Below are positions 39,332 to 50,200 of a DNA stretch of 64,000 nt, in pieces. The number at the start of each line of letters is the position of its first letter. The stretch's first letter is position 1. The position numbers were made by a program, and so were the translations under genes. Source of the stretch: JAUIAI01 sp041396685 (GTDB lineage: Bacteria; Pseudomonadota; Gammaproteobacteria; Burkholderiales; Burkholderiaceae_E); NCBI GenBank assembly GCA_041396685.1, contig JAWKYD010000014.1, forward strand, positions 131,881 through 195,880. The letters are read 5' to 3'. The notes beneath the pieces were generated by a model, which worked only from the letters and a program-made list of their open reading frames with translations, was not told the origin of the DNA and did no database searches.

Positions 39332-42300
39332 TGCACGCTCCCGCTGACGCCTCCCGCGCTGGCCGAGGGCGAGAGACGCCAGATGCCGATCGGATTGCGA
39401 TCGGGCTCCAGATGAATGTGCTGGCGCTTTCCGTGCCAGAAGAAGTCCTGGCCATCGATCAGATCCGCCACCCGCATGCTGTCGTGATCCGACAGACCGA
39501 AGCGCCACAGCGGGATCTCGATGTCACAGCCATGTGATCGATGAGGGTCGAGATTGACCGCCACCAGCACGAGGTTGTCGAGGCCGTCCGTCCATTTCGA
39601 ATAGGCGATCACCTGCGGGTTCCCGGCCTGGTGGAACTCGAGATTGCGCAACTGCCAGAGCGCCGGATTCAGTTGTCGGATCCGGTTCAGGCGGGTGATC
39701 TGCGCAATGATGTTGCCGGGCGCATTCCAGTCGCGGGCGCGCAACTGGTACTTCTCGGAATCGAGGTACTCCTCGCGCCCCGGCAGAGGCTCCGACTCGC
39801 ACAGTTCGTAGCCGGCCAGCATGCCCCATGACGGCGACAGCGTCGCGGCCAGGGTCGCACGCACGATGAAGCCCGCGCGCCCGCTGGTCTGCAGAAAGAT
39901 CGGATTGATGTCGGGCGTGTTCACGAAGAAATTCGGCCGCATCGTGTCGACCAGCGGCGCATGGGTCAGCTCGGTCAGATAGTCGGTGAGCTCGTTCTTG
40001 TTGTTGCGCCAGGTGAAGTAGGTGTAGGACTGCGAGAACCCTGCCTTGGCCAGCCGCGCCATCACCTTCGGGCGCGTGAACGCCTCGGACAGGAACAGCG
40101 CATCCGGATGCTCGGCCTGCACCGTCTCGATCAGCCACTCCCAGAACGGATAGGGCTTGGTGTGCGGATTGTCGACGCGGAAGATCTTGACGCCATGTCC
40201 GATCCAGAACTTCACCACCTCGCGCAAGGTCAACCACAGCGAAGGCATTGCGCCCTCGGCGTAGAAGTTGACATTGGTGATGTCTTCGTACTTCTTCGGC
40301 GGGTTCTCGGCATAGCGCAGTGAGCCGTCGGGCCGCCAGTCGAACCACTCCGGATGCTCGCGCAACCAGGGATGGTCCGGTGAACACTGGATCGCGAAAT
40401 CGAGCGCGATCTCCATGCCGTGCTCTGCGGCCGCCGCCACCAGCCTGCGGAAGTCGTCGAGCGTGCCCAGTTCCGGATGGATCGCATCGTGACCGCCTTC
40501 CTGCGCACCGATCGCATAGGGGCTGCCAGGCTCGTCGGCGCCCGCGCTCAGCGAGTTGTTGCGCCCTTTCCGGTTGGTGCGCCCGATCGGGTGTATCGGC
40601 GGGAAATACAGCACATCGAAGCCCATCGCCTCGATGGCGGGCAGGCGTGCGATCACGTCGTCGAAGGTGCCGTGGCGGGACACGTCGTCCGCGGCCGAGC
40701 GCGGAAAGATCTCGTACCAGGCGCTGAACATCGCCCGCGCGCGATCGACGGTCAGGCCGTGAATGGTTTCATGCACGGTCACGGACTCGCGCTGGTCCAG
40801 GCGCTCGAGCCACTCGGCACTCGAGCCGTCGAGCAACTCGTCGATCCGCGCCGCTGCGCCGCAGCGGCAGGTCGCGAGCGAGGCAATCGTCTCGTCGATG
40901 CGCGCATGGTCGGCTTCGAGTTCGGGCGTGTAGGCCTGCGCGAGCAGGCGCTTGAGCTCATGCCGCTCCAATGCCAGATCCTGACCGGCGGCGCGCTTCT
41001 TGCGCGCATCCGCGAGCCAGGTCGCGACCGGCGCACGCCAGCCCACCACCGTGTACTCGTACTGGCCGATACGCGTCAAAGGACCTGCGCCCGCCAGCGG
41101 TCGTTGCCGATCGGCGCCATCGCCACTTCCGGCGAATTCCGACTGGCTCGAGTGGCGGATGCGCAGGGCGGCGCGCACGATGTCGTGGCCGTCGCAGAAC
41201 ACATCGGCATCGACTTCGAGCACGTCGCCGATGACACGCTTGACCGGGAATCGTCCGTCGTCCAGGCGCGGACTCACGTTCTCGATCGCGACCCGCTCGG
41301 GGGCGAGTTCCTCCAGGCGCCGCAGCAGCAGGTCTTGCTCGAGCGGCTCGGCACGCGCTGCATCCGCGTGCACGGCGAAACATCGCAGCTGGCAGGCGGC
41401 GAGTTCGATTGCGGTGTCGTCGGCGTCGTCGTCGGAAACGATCATGTGCGCGCCGGATCTCATCGGCGCCGGTGTGCACTCGGAGGCCCCTGCGATACCC
41501 GTGTCTCCCGCGAAGGCAGCCCCTTGCAGATCGGCTTCGATCAGGCCTTCGGCCCGGGAGCCCGGCTTTCGCCGCAGCACGATCATCGCCGTTGCCGACG
41601 CACCTTCCCCCGTGCGATGCAAGGCCTGGACCGCATGCGGGCCGGCCGAACTGCGCACCGGCAAGGGCATGATCCGTCCCGGCGCGTCGAACACCGGGTG
41701 GTTCAGCATCGCCGCATGCAACTCGGCGAGCGATTCCTGCAGGTCGATCTCGGCGCGAGCCTGCGACCGCGCCCAGTCGCCAGCACCGAGCTGGATGCCA
41801 TTCAACGGCAGAGCGCTCGCATGTTCGAAGCCCATCGGGGTGATCACCCCGTGGCTGCGGCACAGCGCCCAGGCGTACTCATTGGCATAGGCACGGGCGA
41901 GATCGACGACCGGGTGGGCCGGCAGGCGCGCGCGCAGACGTCCTATCGATGCATCTTCGATGAATGTCAGCGGATGGCAGAAGCGTGCCAACGCATTGCG
42001 TTGCTCGAGATACCACGGTGCTTCGCCGTCCCACCAGGCACCGCTGTCGATGATGGCGTCGAATCCGGCCACGGCCAGTGCCAATCCCTCGCTGGCTGGC
42101 GCGCCGATCGCGTCGGCGATGCACAGCAGCGGTGAATCGCCGTCGTGCCAGCGTGGCAGAACCCGCTGCCACAGGCTGGTCGACCACGCACTCGCCGCCA
42201 GTACCCGTACGCCCTTCCATCCGAGGTCGCGCAGGCGTTCGCCGTCCGTCGTCAGCGCCTCGGGGTCGTCGACACTGCGCGTGTCCAGGTGGCAGAGGGG

Positions 42301-42507
42301 GCGCAGGCCGTTGCGGGTCGCCGCCTCGCAGAAGCTTCGTGCGGCGTCGTCCGCATGGCCGGCTTCACCGGCCACCAGCACATGGTCGAAGCCCATCGCC
42401 GCGACGCGGGCCAGGTCTTCGGCACAAGCATCGAGTCCTCCGATCATGCTCGGATGAAGCTTGTAGACAAGCATCGGTCGACGCTGTGCTGACAGCGTTG
42501 GTGGCAT
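39328..42507 (-). CDS. glgE: alpha-1,4-glucan:maltose-1-phosphate maltosyltransferase with long N-terminal extension
   Basis: A 1059-residue GH13_3 enzyme that adds maltosyl units from maltose-1-phosphate to growing glucan. The GlgE core begins near residue 400 (RVAIENVSPRLDDGRFPVKRVIGD, DUF3416), then FPPIHPIGRTNRKGRNN, DFAIQCSPDHPWLREHPEWF, FRVDNPHTKPYPFW (nucleophile, about 777) and LFLSEAFTRPKVM (acid, about 805). Usual GlgE proteins have about 650-700 residues. The extra 390 N-terminal residues look like a degenerate amylase barrel (YKLHPSMIGGLDACAEDLARVAAMGFDHVLVAG; VITPMGFEHA) without catalytic motifs. First gene of the glucan operon. Confidence 0.93.
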
Positions 42508-42543
42508 TCGAACTCCCTCGATCGCGATGAACGCAGTGGTGAC

Positions 42544-42566
42544 CCGTCGCGCTCGTAGCGCGACGG
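42544..42566. promoter_or_regulatory. perfect 10-base stem dyad between divergent glgE and malQ
   Basis: CCGTCGCGCT and AGCGCGACGG form perfect ten-base arms around a three-base centre (CGT) in the 118-base divergent gap. It may be an operator for shared control or a leader hairpin of malQ. No regulator gene is adjacent. Confidence 0.45.
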
Positions 42567-42625
42567 TCCCCGTTCACGGCAAATTCCGGGCCCGGGTTCG
42601 ATGCCGCCAAAACCGGGCACGAGAG

Positions 42626-44242
42626 ATGCTCGGCAGCCATCCGGATCTCGATCTCCAACCGACCTCCAAGGGGGACTTCTTGCGTGCTGGTGGCGTTCTT
42701 CTGCATCCGACCGCATTGCCTGGCGAAGGCTGGGCCGGTGACTTCGGGGATGTACCGGCGTTCATCGACTGGCTCGCCCGGCATCGAATGTCGTTGTGGC
42801 AGGTTCTACCGCTCTCACCCCCGGGGCCCGGACATTCGCCGTATACGAGCGTGTCGTCGCACGCGGGCAATCCAAGCCTCGTCGATTTGAAGTCGTTGAT
42901 TGCCGACGGGCTGTTGGAGCCGGCGGAAATCGAACGATCGGTTCGCGAGACATCCGCCGCAGCCGACGCCCATCGACGCACCGGGACGGCAGGCATGGCC
43001 GATCTGGGGCGTGCGGCGCGCGCCAAGATGGACGCCCTGACGCTCGCTGCCGACCGATTTCGCCAGGGGCGCGGCCAGCAGCACGAGGTCTTCTCGGACT
43101 GGTTCGAGCGGCACAGCGGCTGGCTCGATCTCGATTCGGCCTTTCACGCCGCGAGCGTGCATCACGGGTCGACCGACTGGCGGCGCTGGCCGCACGCGCT
43201 CGCCCGTGCCGAGCCCGACGCGATCGCCCGGTTGATGGCCGAGCGTGCCGATCTCGTTCACCGGTGGCGATTCATTCAGTGGCAGTTCGACCGCCAATGG
43301 CGGGCTCTGCGCGAACGCGCGCGCATCGCAGGCATTCGCATCGTGGGCGATCTGCCGATCTACTGCGCGATGGATTCGGTCGATGTCTGGGCGGACCAGG
43401 ATCTGTTCGAGCTGGATGACGCCGGGATGCCGACCGCGGTCGCGGGCGTGCCTCCCGATGCCTTCAGTGCGACGGGTCAGCACTGGGGCAATCCGCTCTA
43501 TCGCTGGCCCGAGCACGCGCGCAGCGGGTTTCAGTGGTGGCGCTCGCGGATCGACGGCGCGCTTGCGCGCTGCGACCTGCTGCGCCTCGACCACTTCCGC
43601 GGCCTGGCCAGTTATTGGCGCATACCGGCGGGCAGTGCCGACGCCCGCATCGGCACGTGGGAGCCGGGCCCGGGCCTGGCGTTGTTCGAGGTCTTGTTCC
43701 AGCAGACGCCGCGCGAGGCCTTGATCATCGAGGATCTCGGCATGCTGACCGAGGATGTCTTCGCGCTGCGCGAGGTGTTGCGGCTGCCGGGCATGCGGGT
43801 GCTGCAATTCGGATTCGGCCGCGATGGCGATCCGCACCACCTGCCGCACAACTTCACGCCGGACTCGGTGGTGTACACCGGCACACACGACAACGATACG
43901 ACCCTGGGCTGGTGGCAGAGCGCCGACCCGTCGGTGCACTGGCATCTGCGCGACTATTGCGGGCGCGTCGGCAAGCGTGCCGACCGTCTGATGATCCGGC
44001 TGGCGTTCGCCAGCGTGGCCGATCTGGCCATCGTGCCGATGCAGGATGTCATCGGCGCCGGTGGCGAGGCGCGCATGAACCGGCCCGGCGAGGCCGATGC
44101 GCAGTGGTGCTGGCGATTGCAGGAAGGACAGCTGCGTGAAACCGACGGCCGCTTCCTGGCCAGGCTGGCCAGGCTCTACGATCGCGCGCCGCCGCGCCCC
44201 GCCACGAGTCCGCTTTCGGACCCGCCGGCCGGCTCCGATTAG
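42626..44242 (+). CDS. malQ: 4-alpha-glucanotransferase (amylomaltase)
   Basis: A 538-residue GH77 enzyme that disproportionates maltodextrins. Hallmarks: GGVLLHPTALPG near the N-terminus, WQVLPLSPPGPGHSPYTSVSSHAGNP, IVGDLPIYCAMDSVDVWADQDLF, VAGVPPDAFSATGQHWGNPLY, nucleophile in LLRLDHFRGLASYW, acid in IIEDLG, and TGTHDNDT. I choose ATG 42626: an earlier in-frame ATG at 42527 would leave only 19 bases to divergent glgE and adds a basic, non-family N-terminus. Works with GlgX, GlgB and TreY/Z on the same glucan pool. Confidence 0.92.
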   Translation: MLGSHPDLDLQPTSKGDFLRAGGVLLHPTALPGEGWAGDFGDVPAFIDWLARHRMSLWQVLPLSPPGPGHSPYTSVSSHAGNPSLVDLKSLIADGLLEPAEIERSVRETSAAADAHRRTGTAGMADLGRAARAKMDALTLAADRFRQGRGQQHEVFSDWFERHSGWLDLDSAFHAASVHHGSTDWRRWPHALARAEPDAIARLMAERADLVHRWRFIQWQFDRQWRALRERARIAGIRIVGDLPIYCAMDSVDVWADQDLFELDDAGMPTAVAGVPPDAFSATGQHWGNPLYRWPEHARSGFQWWRSRIDGALARCDLLRLDHFRGLASYWRIPAGSADARIGTWEPGPGLALFEVLFQQTPREALIIEDLGMLTEDVFALREVLRLPGMRVLQFGFGRDGDPHHLPHNFTPDSVVYTGTHDNDTTLGWWQSADPSVHWHLRDYCGRVGKRADRLMIRLAFASVADLAIVPMQDVIGAGGEARMNRPGEADAQWCWRLQEGQLRETDGRFLARLARLYDRAPPRPATSPLSDPPAGSD

Positions 44243-44301
44243 ACTTCACGCTTGTCCGAGCCCGGACGTCCCGATTCCCATCCGAGACAGGAGACCGCCC
44301 G

Positions 44302-45468
44302 ATGACCATTCGGGGCAAGGCCGCGATCGTCGGCGCCTATGAACACCCGACACGCAAGGCGCCGGACAAGACCGTCGCCCAGCTGCACATGGAGTCCGCG
44401 GCCGGCGCACTGGCCGATGCCGGTCTGACGTTCGCCGACGTCGATGGCTATTTCTGCGGTGGTGACGCGCCGGGGCTGGGCATGCTCAGCATGGTCGAGT
44501 ACATGGGGCTGCGACCGCGCCATGTCGACTCCACCGAGACCGGCGGTTCGTCCTACATCATTCACGTGGCGCACGCGGCCGCCGCGATTGCCGCCGGCAA
44601 GTGCGACATCGCGCTGATAACGCTGGCCGGCCGGCCTCGCTCGGAGGCCTCCAGCGGCCTGCAGGCGCGCAATTTCGGCGTCAACATCCCGGACTCGCCT
44701 TTCGAAGCACCGTACGGCAATGTCACGGTCAACAACTACGCCTTAGTCGCCGCGCGGCACATGCACGAATTCGGCACCACCAGCGAGCAACTGGCCTGGA
44801 TCAAGGTCGCCGCCTCGCATCACGCCCAGCACAATCCCGACGCCATGCTGCGCGAGGTGGTCACAGTCGAGGATGTCGTCGGCTCGCCGATGATCTCCGA
44901 CCCCCTGCACCGGCTCGACTGCTGTGTGGTCAGCGATGGCGGCGGTGCCCTGGTCGTCGCGCACCCGGAGATCGCGCGTGGCCTGAAACGCCCGCTGGTC
45001 ATGGTGCGCGGCGCCGGCGAAGCCACCAAGGACGGCATGGGCGGCCGTGTCGATCTGACTTACTCCGCGGCCGCCCGCTCGGGCCCTGCGGCGTTCGCCG
45101 AAGCGGGGCTGAGTCCGGCCGACATCCAGTACGCCTCGATCTACGACAGTTTCACGATCACCGTGCTGCTGCAGCTCGAGGATCTCGGTTTTTGCGACAA
45201 AGGGCAGGGCGGCCGCTTCGTCGCCGATGGCAACCTGATCTCGGGCAGCGGCCGTCTGCCCTTCAACACCGATGGCGGCGGTCTGTGCAACAACCACCCG
45301 GCCAATCGTGGCGGCATGACCAAGGTGATCGAAGCGGTGCGCCAGCTGCGCGGCGAGGCCCATCCGGCGGTGCAGGTGCCCGGCTGCCAGTTTGCGCTCG
45401 CCCAGGGCATCGGTGGCCAGCTGGGCGCGCGGCACGGCAGTGGCACCCTGATCCTCGAGAGGCAGTGA
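44302..45468 (+). CDS. thiolase-fold protein without the usual nucleophilic Cys (aldolase- or lipid-transfer-like)
   Basis: A 388-residue thiolase superfamily protein (AAIVGAYEHPTRKAPDKTVAQLHMESA; CNNHPANRGGMTKVIEAVRQLRG; GCQFALAQGIGGQLGARHGSGTLIL). At the position where degradative thiolases carry the acyl-accepting Cys it reads ETGGSSYIIHVAHAA (about residues 78-92), so claisen-type thiolysis is doubtful. Cys-less thiolase-fold proteins that pair with a DUF35 subunit include the steroid side-chain retro-aldolase Ltp2. The DUF35 gene follows four bases downstream here, supporting an aldol-cleaving complex (inference). GenBank-style names would be acetyl-CoA acetyltransferase. Confidence 0.85.
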   Translation: MTIRGKAAIVGAYEHPTRKAPDKTVAQLHMESAAGALADAGLTFADVDGYFCGGDAPGLGMLSMVEYMGLRPRHVDSTETGGSSYIIHVAHAAAAIAAGKCDIALITLAGRPRSEASSGLQARNFGVNIPDSPFEAPYGNVTVNNYALVAARHMHEFGTTSEQLAWIKVAASHHAQHNPDAMLREVVTVEDVVGSPMISDPLHRLDCCVVSDGGGALVVAHPEIARGLKRPLVMVRGAGEATKDGMGGRVDLTYSAAARSGPAAFAEAGLSPADIQYASIYDSFTITVLLQLEDLGFCDKGQGGRFVADGNLISGSGRLPFNTDGGGLCNNHPANRGGMTKVIEAVRQLRGEAHPAVQVPGCQFALAQGIGGQLGARHGSGTLILERQ

Positions 45469-45472
45469 GACG

Positions 45473-45877
45473 ATGAGCACCCCGTATCAAGAACGCACGA
45501 TTCCCGCCCCCGTCGTCTATCCCGACAACGAACCGTTCTGGGCCGCGGCCCGCGAGGGCCGCTTGCTGGTCAAGCACTGCCTGGCCTGTGAGGCGCCGCA
45601 TTGGTATCCACGCCCGCGTTGCCCGCACTGCGGCAGCGATCGCACCGAGTTTCGCCAGTCGGACGGCACCGGTGCCGTGTATTCGGTCAGCGTCACGCGC
45701 CGTGCCGGGCCGCAGGCCTTCGCCATCGCCTATGTCACACTCGACGAAGGCGTCACCATGATGACCCAGATCGTCGATTGCGATCTCGACGAGGTGCGCA
45801 TCGGCGACCGTGTCCGGGTCGTCTTCAAGCCCACCGACGGCGGCCCGCCGGTGCCGATGTTCACGCCGGCCCGCTGA
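45473..45877 (+). CDS. DUF35 OB-fold protein with zinc ribbon
   Basis: A 134-residue partner protein. The rubredoxin-like zinc ribbon is CLACEAPHWYPRPRCPHCGSD (two CxxC pairs, about residues 39-57), followed by the OB-fold acyl-CoA-binding domain (GAVYSVSVTRRAGPQAFAIAYVTLDEGVTMMTQIVD). DUF35 proteins bind acyl-CoA and form complexes with thiolase-fold enzymes. It directly follows the thiolase-like gene, almost certainly its subunit. Confidence 0.9.
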   Translation: MSTPYQERTIPAPVVYPDNEPFWAAAREGRLLVKHCLACEAPHWYPRPRCPHCGSDRTEFRQSDGTGAVYSVSVTRRAGPQAFAIAYVTLDEGVTMMTQIVDCDLDEVRIGDRVRVVFKPTDGGPPVPMFTPAR

Positions 45878-45882
45878 GGTCG

Positions 45883-45916
45883 CCGGTGGCGCGCGCGGCC
45901 CGGGGCCGCGCACCGG
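45883..45916 (+). terminator. GC-rich stem-loop after the DUF35 gene
   Basis: GCGCGGCC (45893-45900), loop CGG, GGCCGCGC (45904-45911) makes a perfect eight-base stem, extended by CCGGT (45883-45887) and ACCGG (45912-45916) with a bulge. It begins five bases after the DUF35 stop. No U-tract follows, so it may act as an mRNA 3' end or a weak terminator. Confidence 0.45.
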
Positions 45917-45940
45917 ATCTGTCCGTTCCTTCTGCTCAGG

Positions 45941-47236
45941 ATGCACGTGATGACCACCCAGCCCCTCGTACTGATCGCCGGCGGCGGCCCCGGCGGCATG
46001 GCCACCGCGCTCACCTTGCACCAGATCGGCGTGAGTTGTCTGGTCTTCGAGGCCGTACCCGAGTTGCGGCCCCTGGGGGTCGGCATCAACCTGCAGCCCA
46101 ACGCCGTACGCGAACTCTACGATCTCGGTCTCGGCCAGACCCACCTCGATCAGATCGGCCTGCCCGCGCGCGAGTGGGCGCTCGTCGGTCTGAACGGCAA
46201 GGAGATCTACAGCGAGCCGCGCGGCCTGCTGGCCGGCTATCGGTGGCCGCAGTATGCGGTTCACCGTGGCCGCCTGCAGATGCTGCTCTATCAGACCGTG
46301 CTGGACCGGCTGGGACCGCAGGCGGTCCGGCTGGGCCAGCGCGTGGTCGGATACGAGCAACGGGGCGATGGCTCGGTCACGGTCAACCTCGAGCATGTCG
46401 ACGGCAGCCGCTCGAGCGAGACCGGCAGTCTGCTGATTGCCGCCGATGGCCTGCACTCGGCCGTGCGCGCGCAGATGCATCCGCAGCAGCCGCCGATCCA
46501 GTGGGGCGGTGCCATCATGTGGCGCGGGTCCAGCCTGGGTCGGGCGATTCGCAGCGGTTCGTCGTTCGTCGGCTTCGGCACGCACAGGCATCGTGTCGTG
46601 TTCTACCCGATCTCGCATCCCGACCCGGTTTCCGGCCTGTCGACGATCAACTGGATCGCCGAGGTCACGGTGGACAACTCCGCCGGCTGGCAAGGGGGCG
46701 ACTGGACCAAGCGTGTCGCCTTGAGCGATTTCGCCCATCACTTCGCCGACTGGAAATACGACTGGCTGGATGTGCCCGCCATGCTGGCCGGCGCCGATCC
46801 GATCTACGAGTATCCGATGATCGACCGCGATCCGGTGCCCACCTGGCAGGACGGTCGTGTTGCCTTGCTCGGCGATGCCGCCCACGTGATGTATCCCACC
46901 GGCTCGAACGGCGCAAGCCAGGCGATCGTCGATGCCCGGGTGCTCGGCGCCTGTCTGCTCGAACACGGCGTCACGCCGCAGGCGCTCGCCGCCTACGACG
47001 CCGCGCTGTGCGAGAAAATCTCGGCCGTCGTGCTGCGCAATCGCGGCGCCGGGCCGTTCGGCCTGCTGAACCTGGTCGACGAGCGTTGTGGCGGCACCTT
47101 CGACGATATCGACGACGTCATTTCGCCGCAGGAGCGGGCGGAATTCATGGCGCGGTACAAGGCGGCGGCGGGCTTCGCAATCGAGCAGTTGAACAACGCG
47201 GCACCGACCATCGCAGCGGGCGCGCGGCTCGACTGA
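45941..47236 (+). CDS. FAD-dependent aromatic monooxygenase (PhzS/salicylate hydroxylase-like)
   Basis: A 431-residue group A flavoprotein monooxygenase. FAD motifs: GGGPGGMATAL at the N-terminus, the DG motif AADGLHSAVRAQM near residue 168, and the GD motif VALLGDAAHVMYPTGSNGASQAI near 310. The phrase RPLGVGINLQPNAVREL is shared with PhzS-like enzymes. It should hydroxylate or decarboxylatively hydroxylate an aromatic substrate with NAD(P)H and oxygen. A second ATG nine bases in is possible. Located behind the thiolase/DUF35 pair, possibly in the same catabolic pathway. Confidence 0.88.
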   Translation: MHVMTTQPLVLIAGGGPGGMATALTLHQIGVSCLVFEAVPELRPLGVGINLQPNAVRELYDLGLGQTHLDQIGLPAREWALVGLNGKEIYSEPRGLLAGYRWPQYAVHRGRLQMLLYQTVLDRLGPQAVRLGQRVVGYEQRGDGSVTVNLEHVDGSRSSETGSLLIAADGLHSAVRAQMHPQQPPIQWGGAIMWRGSSLGRAIRSGSSFVGFGTHRHRVVFYPISHPDPVSGLSTINWIAEVTVDNSAGWQGGDWTKRVALSDFAHHFADWKYDWLDVPAMLAGADPIYEYPMIDRDPVPTWQDGRVALLGDAAHVMYPTGSNGASQAIVDARVLGACLLEHGVTPQALAAYDAALCEKISAVVLRNRGAGPFGLLNLVDERCGGTFDDIDDVISPQERAEFMARYKAAAGFAIEQLNNAAPTIAAGARLD

Positions 47237-47260
47237 GTCGTCGGATCGCGCCGCGCCGCA

Positions 47261-47277
47261 CCGCGGCTAGGCCGCGG
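47261..47277. terminator. short dyad between convergent genes
   Basis: CCGCGG-CTAGG-CCGCGG sits directly between the convergent stops of the monooxygenase and the hybrid kinase; the kinase TAG is at 47278-47280. The unit GCCGCGGCTA is also a near direct repeat. Candidate bidirectional terminator without U-tract. Confidence 0.35.
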
Positions 47278-50200
47278 CTAGGGCCGCCGATTGCGCTGCA
47301 GGCCGTCCAGCAACCGCAACAGACTCTGGATATCGATCGGCTTGGTCAGGTGGACGTCGAAGCCGGCCTCTCTGCAACGCTGCTGGTCGTCCGGCCGGCC
47401 ATAGCCGGTCAGCGCGATCAGCCAGGTGCCGCCGACGTGTTCATCGGCGCGCAGAATCCGGGCGACATCGAAACCGCTCAAGTCACCCGGAAGGCCGATA
47501 TCGCTGAGCACCACGTCGGGGCTCTGCGCGATCGCCATCTCGATGCCCTGGTGCGCATCGGTTGCGAGCGAGACATGGTGACCGGAGCGTTCGAGAACCT
47601 GCTTGAGCATCTCGCCCGAATCGAAGTTGTCCTCGATGAGAACGATGTCCAATGCGCCGGCGAGAAGACTGGTGTCGTCGGGCCGCTTGCCGGCCGTGCG
47701 CGAGATCGGCAGCCAGACCTGAAACTCCGCGCCCTTGCCGGGTCCCTGGCTGCGCGCCTCGACCCGCCCGCCATGGATTTCGGCCAACATCTTGACCAGC
47801 GCCAGGCCGATGCCGAGCCCGCCATGCGAGCGATCGAGCTTCTGCTGCGACTGTCGGAACATCTCGAAGATGTGAGGTAGCAGTTCGGCGTCGATGCCCA
47901 TGCCGTTGTCGCGCACGGTCATCACCGCCATGTCGTCCTCGCGTCGGAGCGACAGCGTGATCAGTCCGCCCTCGGGCGTGTGTTGCACCGCGTTGGAGGC
48001 GAGATTGTCGGCGATCTGCATGATCCGGACGGGATCGGCCTCGATCCATACGGGCTCGGCGGGTATCTCCGTGCTCAGATCGACCGAGCCGCCTTGCAGT
48101 CGCTCGCCAATGTCGACTGCAAAATCGCCATAGAGCTTGGCCAGGTCGATCGTCTGCAGGTCGAGTTGGATCTTGCCGCGCATGATTCGCGACACGTCGA
48201 GCAGCCCATCGAGCAGTTTGCCCATCTGCTGGCTCTGTCGCTCCAGGACCGTGTGGATCCGCTCGAGCCGCGAGTCACCGCCGCGGGTGAGTCCGAGCAG
48301 TTCGGCCGCGCTGCGGATTGCGGCAAGCGGATTGCGCAATTCGTGGCCGAGGGTGGCGAGAAATTCGTCCTTCTGCCGATCGGCCTCGACCAGCCGGTCT
48401 TCGGTTTCCTTGAGCAGTGTGATGTCGCGATCGGTGGATGTGATGCCGATCACGCGGCCGCGCCGGTCGACGACCGGTGAACTGCGCTCGGACACATGGA
48501 CGACACGTCCGTCGCGGCAGATCCGGGTGGTGTTGACGGGCTCGACGATCTCGCCGGCCTGAATGCGTTTGTTGATCGACGATAGCTCTCGGCGCCGATC
48601 CTGTGGAACGATTCTCTCGATCGAATGGCCCACCATGTCGTCGCTCGTGTAGCCGAACAATCGCTCGGCGCCGGGCAGCCATTCGGTCACGGTGCCGTCG
48701 AGGCGGTAGCCGACGATGGCATCGTGTGACGATTCGGTGATGGCGGCGAGTTCGCGCATCCGGCTCTCGACCTCGGCGCGGGCAACGAAGTCACCGATCG
48801 ATCGGCCCACCGCGTCCAGTCCGCGCAACAGTCCGTCGTCTGCCGACAGGGTTCTCGTGGACAACAGGGTCATCACGCCGAGCACCTCGCCCCCGGTACA
48901 AATGGGCAGACCGAATGCGGACGTCAGGCCGAGCTCGAGCGCTGCATCGAGCCTTGCGACCAACGCGGGTCCGGCAAGGGTGGTACGCCAGGCCGAACTA
49001 CCGTCCTCGTATACCCGTCCGACCAGACCCTCGCCCGGCTCGAACCATGGCTTGGCGAGCTTTCTCTCGGCCAGTTCGCGATCGATTCCGCTCGTGTGCA
49101 GCCAACGTCGATAAAGCCGGCCGTCGGCGTTCTTCCACCACACCTCGGCGACCGTGGCCGGGAACTCGGGCGCCATCTGCTCGAGCAGACGCGGCATGGT
49201 GTCTTCGAGATTCGAAGCGTCCGCCAGTACCTGGGCGGCCGCGAGTTCCACCCGGTTGCGCATGCGGCTCTGGAAGCGGGAAATCGCCGACCCCAGCGCA
49301 TCCGCGACCGCCTGCAGGAAGACCGTGTCTTCGCGCGTGAACGATCGCTGGCGGCGTGAGTAGACACCGATGACGCCGTAGGGCTGCTCACCGTTTCGGA
49401 TCGTGCACGACAGACCGCTGGTGACCCCGTGGGCAAGCAGCAAGGCCGATGGCGCAAAGCGCTTCTCCTCGGCGAAATCTTCGACCAGGATGGCCTCGCC
49501 GCTGCGCAACGTATAGCCGGCAACCGTGTCGGTGTCGGCCGTCACGTCCTCGCTGCCCACCATGCCGGGCCCCCATCCCACGCCGGCGATCAACAACATG
49601 CGCTGCTCGCCGGGCTGCAGCTCGAGGATCTTGCACATTTCGGTCTCGAGCGTCTGCTGGACCACGAGCACCACCTGCTCGAGATAGCTTCGCAACTCCG
49701 TTTCGCGCAGAGCCAGAAGGCCCATGCGGGCGATCGCGCCCTGTTGGCGCTCGCGCAGCGCGAGTTGTGCGGTGGTGGATTTCACCGCAGTGATGTCCGT
49801 GAAGGTGACGACGATGCCCTCGATGCGTTGTCCTTCGGTGCGGTAGGGCAATACCTCGCGCAGTATCCAGCGTCCGTCGCTCAGGTGCAGTTCCTGTCGG
49901 CGCTTGCCGAGATCCTCGAGCACGCCCCGGGCGTCACGTTCCAGGCCGTTCTGCAGCAGTTCGCGCGCGATGTCGCCGACGAAGCGCCCGACGTCGGCCT
50001 GATCGATGCCGAGCAGATCGCGGGCGGTGGGGGTGAAGCGCTTGATGCAAAGGCGTTCGTCGAAGAAAACCGTGGTGATCTTGGTGCTGGAGAAGAAGTT
50101 GTTGAGGTCGTGGTTCGTTTGCTCGAGCTGGGCGATCTTGTCCTGGAACTGGGCGTTGATCGTGGTCAGCTCTTCATTGAGCGAGCGAAGCTCTTCGGTG

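Noticed and set aside
44302..45468. Straight call as a beta-oxidation acetyl-CoA acetyltransferase
   Set aside because: The expected nucleophilic Cys position reads Ser and the gene is paired with DUF35, so the plain thiolase label would overstate what is visible.
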